Shown here in pieces: positions 63,089 to 64,000 of a stretch of DNA of 64,000 bases (its first letter is position 1; every line of letters begins with the position of its first letter). The DNA comes from Gemmobacter fulvus (lineage in GTDB: Bacteria > Pseudomonadota > Alphaproteobacteria > Rhodobacterales > Rhodobacteraceae): positions 2,509,501 through 2,573,500 of the forward strand of contig NZ_CP076361.1 of the NCBI RefSeq assembly GCF_018798885.1. Reading direction: 5' to 3'. A program made the position numbers and the translations under genes. Under the pieces are notes generated by a model that saw nothing but the letters and a program-made list of their open reading frames with translations, was not told the DNA's origin and ran no database searches.

Positions 63089-64000
63089 ATGGCACGCTTC
63101 CACCCCCTGAAGGTCACCGAGGTCCGCCGCGAAACGCGCGATGCGGTGGTGGTGACCCTCGCCCCGCGCGATGAGGATCGCGCCCTGTTCGATTTCACCC
63201 AAGGCCAGTATCTGACCTTCCGCCGCGCCTTTGACGGCGAAGAACTGCGCCGGTCCTATTCCATCTGCGCGGGCCGCGATGAGGGGGTTCTGCGCGTAGG
63301 CATCAAGCGCGTCGAGGGGGGCGCCTTCAGCACCTGGGCCAACGAGAATCTGCGCCCCGGCGACGAGATCGAGGCGATGCCGCCGATGGGCAAGTTCTTC
63401 ACCCCGATCGAACCGGCGGCAGACAAGCATTACCTTGGCTTTGCCGGCGGCTCGGGCATTACTCCGCTGCTGTCGATCATCAAGACGGTGCTGGCGCGCG
63501 AACCGAAGGCGCGGTTCACGCTGGTCTATGCCAACCGCCAGATCAGCAGCATCATGTTCCGCGAGGATCTGGAGGATCTGAAGAACCTCTATCTGGGGCG
63601 GTTCTCGGTGCTGCATGTGCTGGAAGCCGAGGCGCAGGAGATCGAGCTGTTCACCGGACGGATTGATGCGGCCAAGATGGCGGCGCTGTTCCAGCGCTGG
63701 ATTGACCCGGCCTCGGTCGACACCGCCTTCATCTGCGGGCCGGAGCCGATGATGCTGGCGATTGCCGCCGCGTTGCGCGACCACGGGCTGTCCGATGCGC
63801 AGATCCGGTTCGAGCTGTTCGCCAGCGGCCAGCCGGGCCGCGCCAAGGCCAAAACCGTCTCGAAAGCGGCACTGGAGGCAGGCAATGCCACCCACGCCAC
63901 CGTGACGATGGATGGGGCGACCCGCAGCTTCGAGATGCCGAAACAGGGGCAAAGCCTGCTGGATGCGGCGCTGCAAGCCAATCTGGATGCGCCCTATTCC
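63089..64000 (+). CDS. paaE: Phenylacetyl-CoA epoxidase reductase PaaE (cut by window end)
   Basis: Flavin and iron-sulfur reductase that feeds electrons to PaaA. The visible 304 codons start MARFHPLKVTEVRRETRD after CAGGAG. They contain the FAD-binding RRSYSICAGR, the GFAGGSGITPLLSIIKTV nucleotide-binding loop, the FICGPEPMM NAD site and the start of the 2Fe-2S ferredoxin domain (DGATRSFEMPKQGQSLLDAA). The reading frame is open at base 64000; the cluster cysteines lie beyond the window. Confidence 0.95.
   Translation, partial: MARFHPLKVTEVRRETRDAVVVTLAPRDEDRALFDFTQGQYLTFRRAFDGEELRRSYSICAGRDEGVLRVGIKRVEGGAFSTWANENLRPGDEIEAMPPMGKFFTPIEPAADKHYLGFAGGSGITPLLSIIKTVLAREPKARFTLVYANRQISSIMFREDLEDLKNLYLGRFSVLHVLEAEAQEIELFTGRIDAAKMAALFQRWIDPASVDTAFICGPEPMMLAIAAALRDHGLSDAQIRFELFASGQPGRAKAKTVSKAALEAGNATHATVTMDGATRSFEMPKQGQSLLDAALQANLDAPYS

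Overview
The window is a chromosomal segment of an alphaproteobacterium, most probably a Rhodobacterales (Rhodobacter/Paracoccus-like) genome. The evidence is the gene content and protein style: a BztABCD amino-acid transporter, ATP12 and COQ9 family proteins, UPF0262, DUF2948, a 338-residue RpoA, Adk with a four-cysteine lid, and very GC-rich coding sequence throughout except for one island. No database search was possible; all family names come from reading the translations.

Layout. 1-9.8 kb: the distal part of the S10/spc ribosomal operon (rpmC to rpmD, rplO, secY, adk) and the alpha operon (rpsM, rpsK, rpoA, rplQ), closed by a strong terminator. 9.8-12.6 kb: a LuxR/LuxI quorum-sensing pair and an HtrA-type periplasmic protease. 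12.6-17 kb: rarA, an SDR oxidoreductase, argB, a ferredoxin-like protein and a SixA-like phosphatase. 17-21.5 kb (minus strand): bztABCD. 21.7-27 kb (minus strand): a tightly overlapping operon yidC-MOSC-engB-crcB-rluC-atp12. 27-35 kb: an EAL protein, ttcA, a GST, mscL, divergent ald and Lrp-type regulator, rpsU, a COQ9 family protein and a quinone oxidoreductase.

35.0-39.4 kb holds the most unusual locus: an ECF sigma factor and its membrane anti-sigma partner, divergent from a Tat-exported subtilisin-like protease, which is followed by a small Tat-exported protein built of eight-residue Arg/Ser repeats and a kinase fused to a PqqD-like domain. Three copies of the same promoter pattern (GGAATAAA, 13-14 bases, CGTT) lie upstream of the sigma gene, the protease gene and the repeat-protein gene, so the locus looks like one self-contained regulon. 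I do not recognise it as a described system.

39.46-45.92 kb is an AT-richer integrated element at the 3' end of tRNA-Phe. It carries an IS5-family insertion at its left edge, a HamA/HamB (Hachiman) antiphage pair, an unknown 101-residue protein and a large serine recombinase whose stop codon lies inside the tRNA gene. A 13-base near-identical repeat is proposed as the attachment-site pair.

45.9-54.7 kb (minus strand): tRNA-Phe, yacG, an RNase E/G-like gene, maf, infA, a nitrilase-fold hydrolase, an acetyltransferase, a SnoaL-like protein, a low-molecular-weight phosphatase, UPF0262, hisD, DUF2948, murA and a short basic protein. 54.7-58.1 kb: tRNA-Thr and the complete pqqABCDE cofactor operon. 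58.1-64 kb: paaX and the phenylacetate degradation genes paaJ-paaABCDE, with paaE cut by the window end. A large inverted repeat and a TetR-type palindrome lie between paaX and paaJ.
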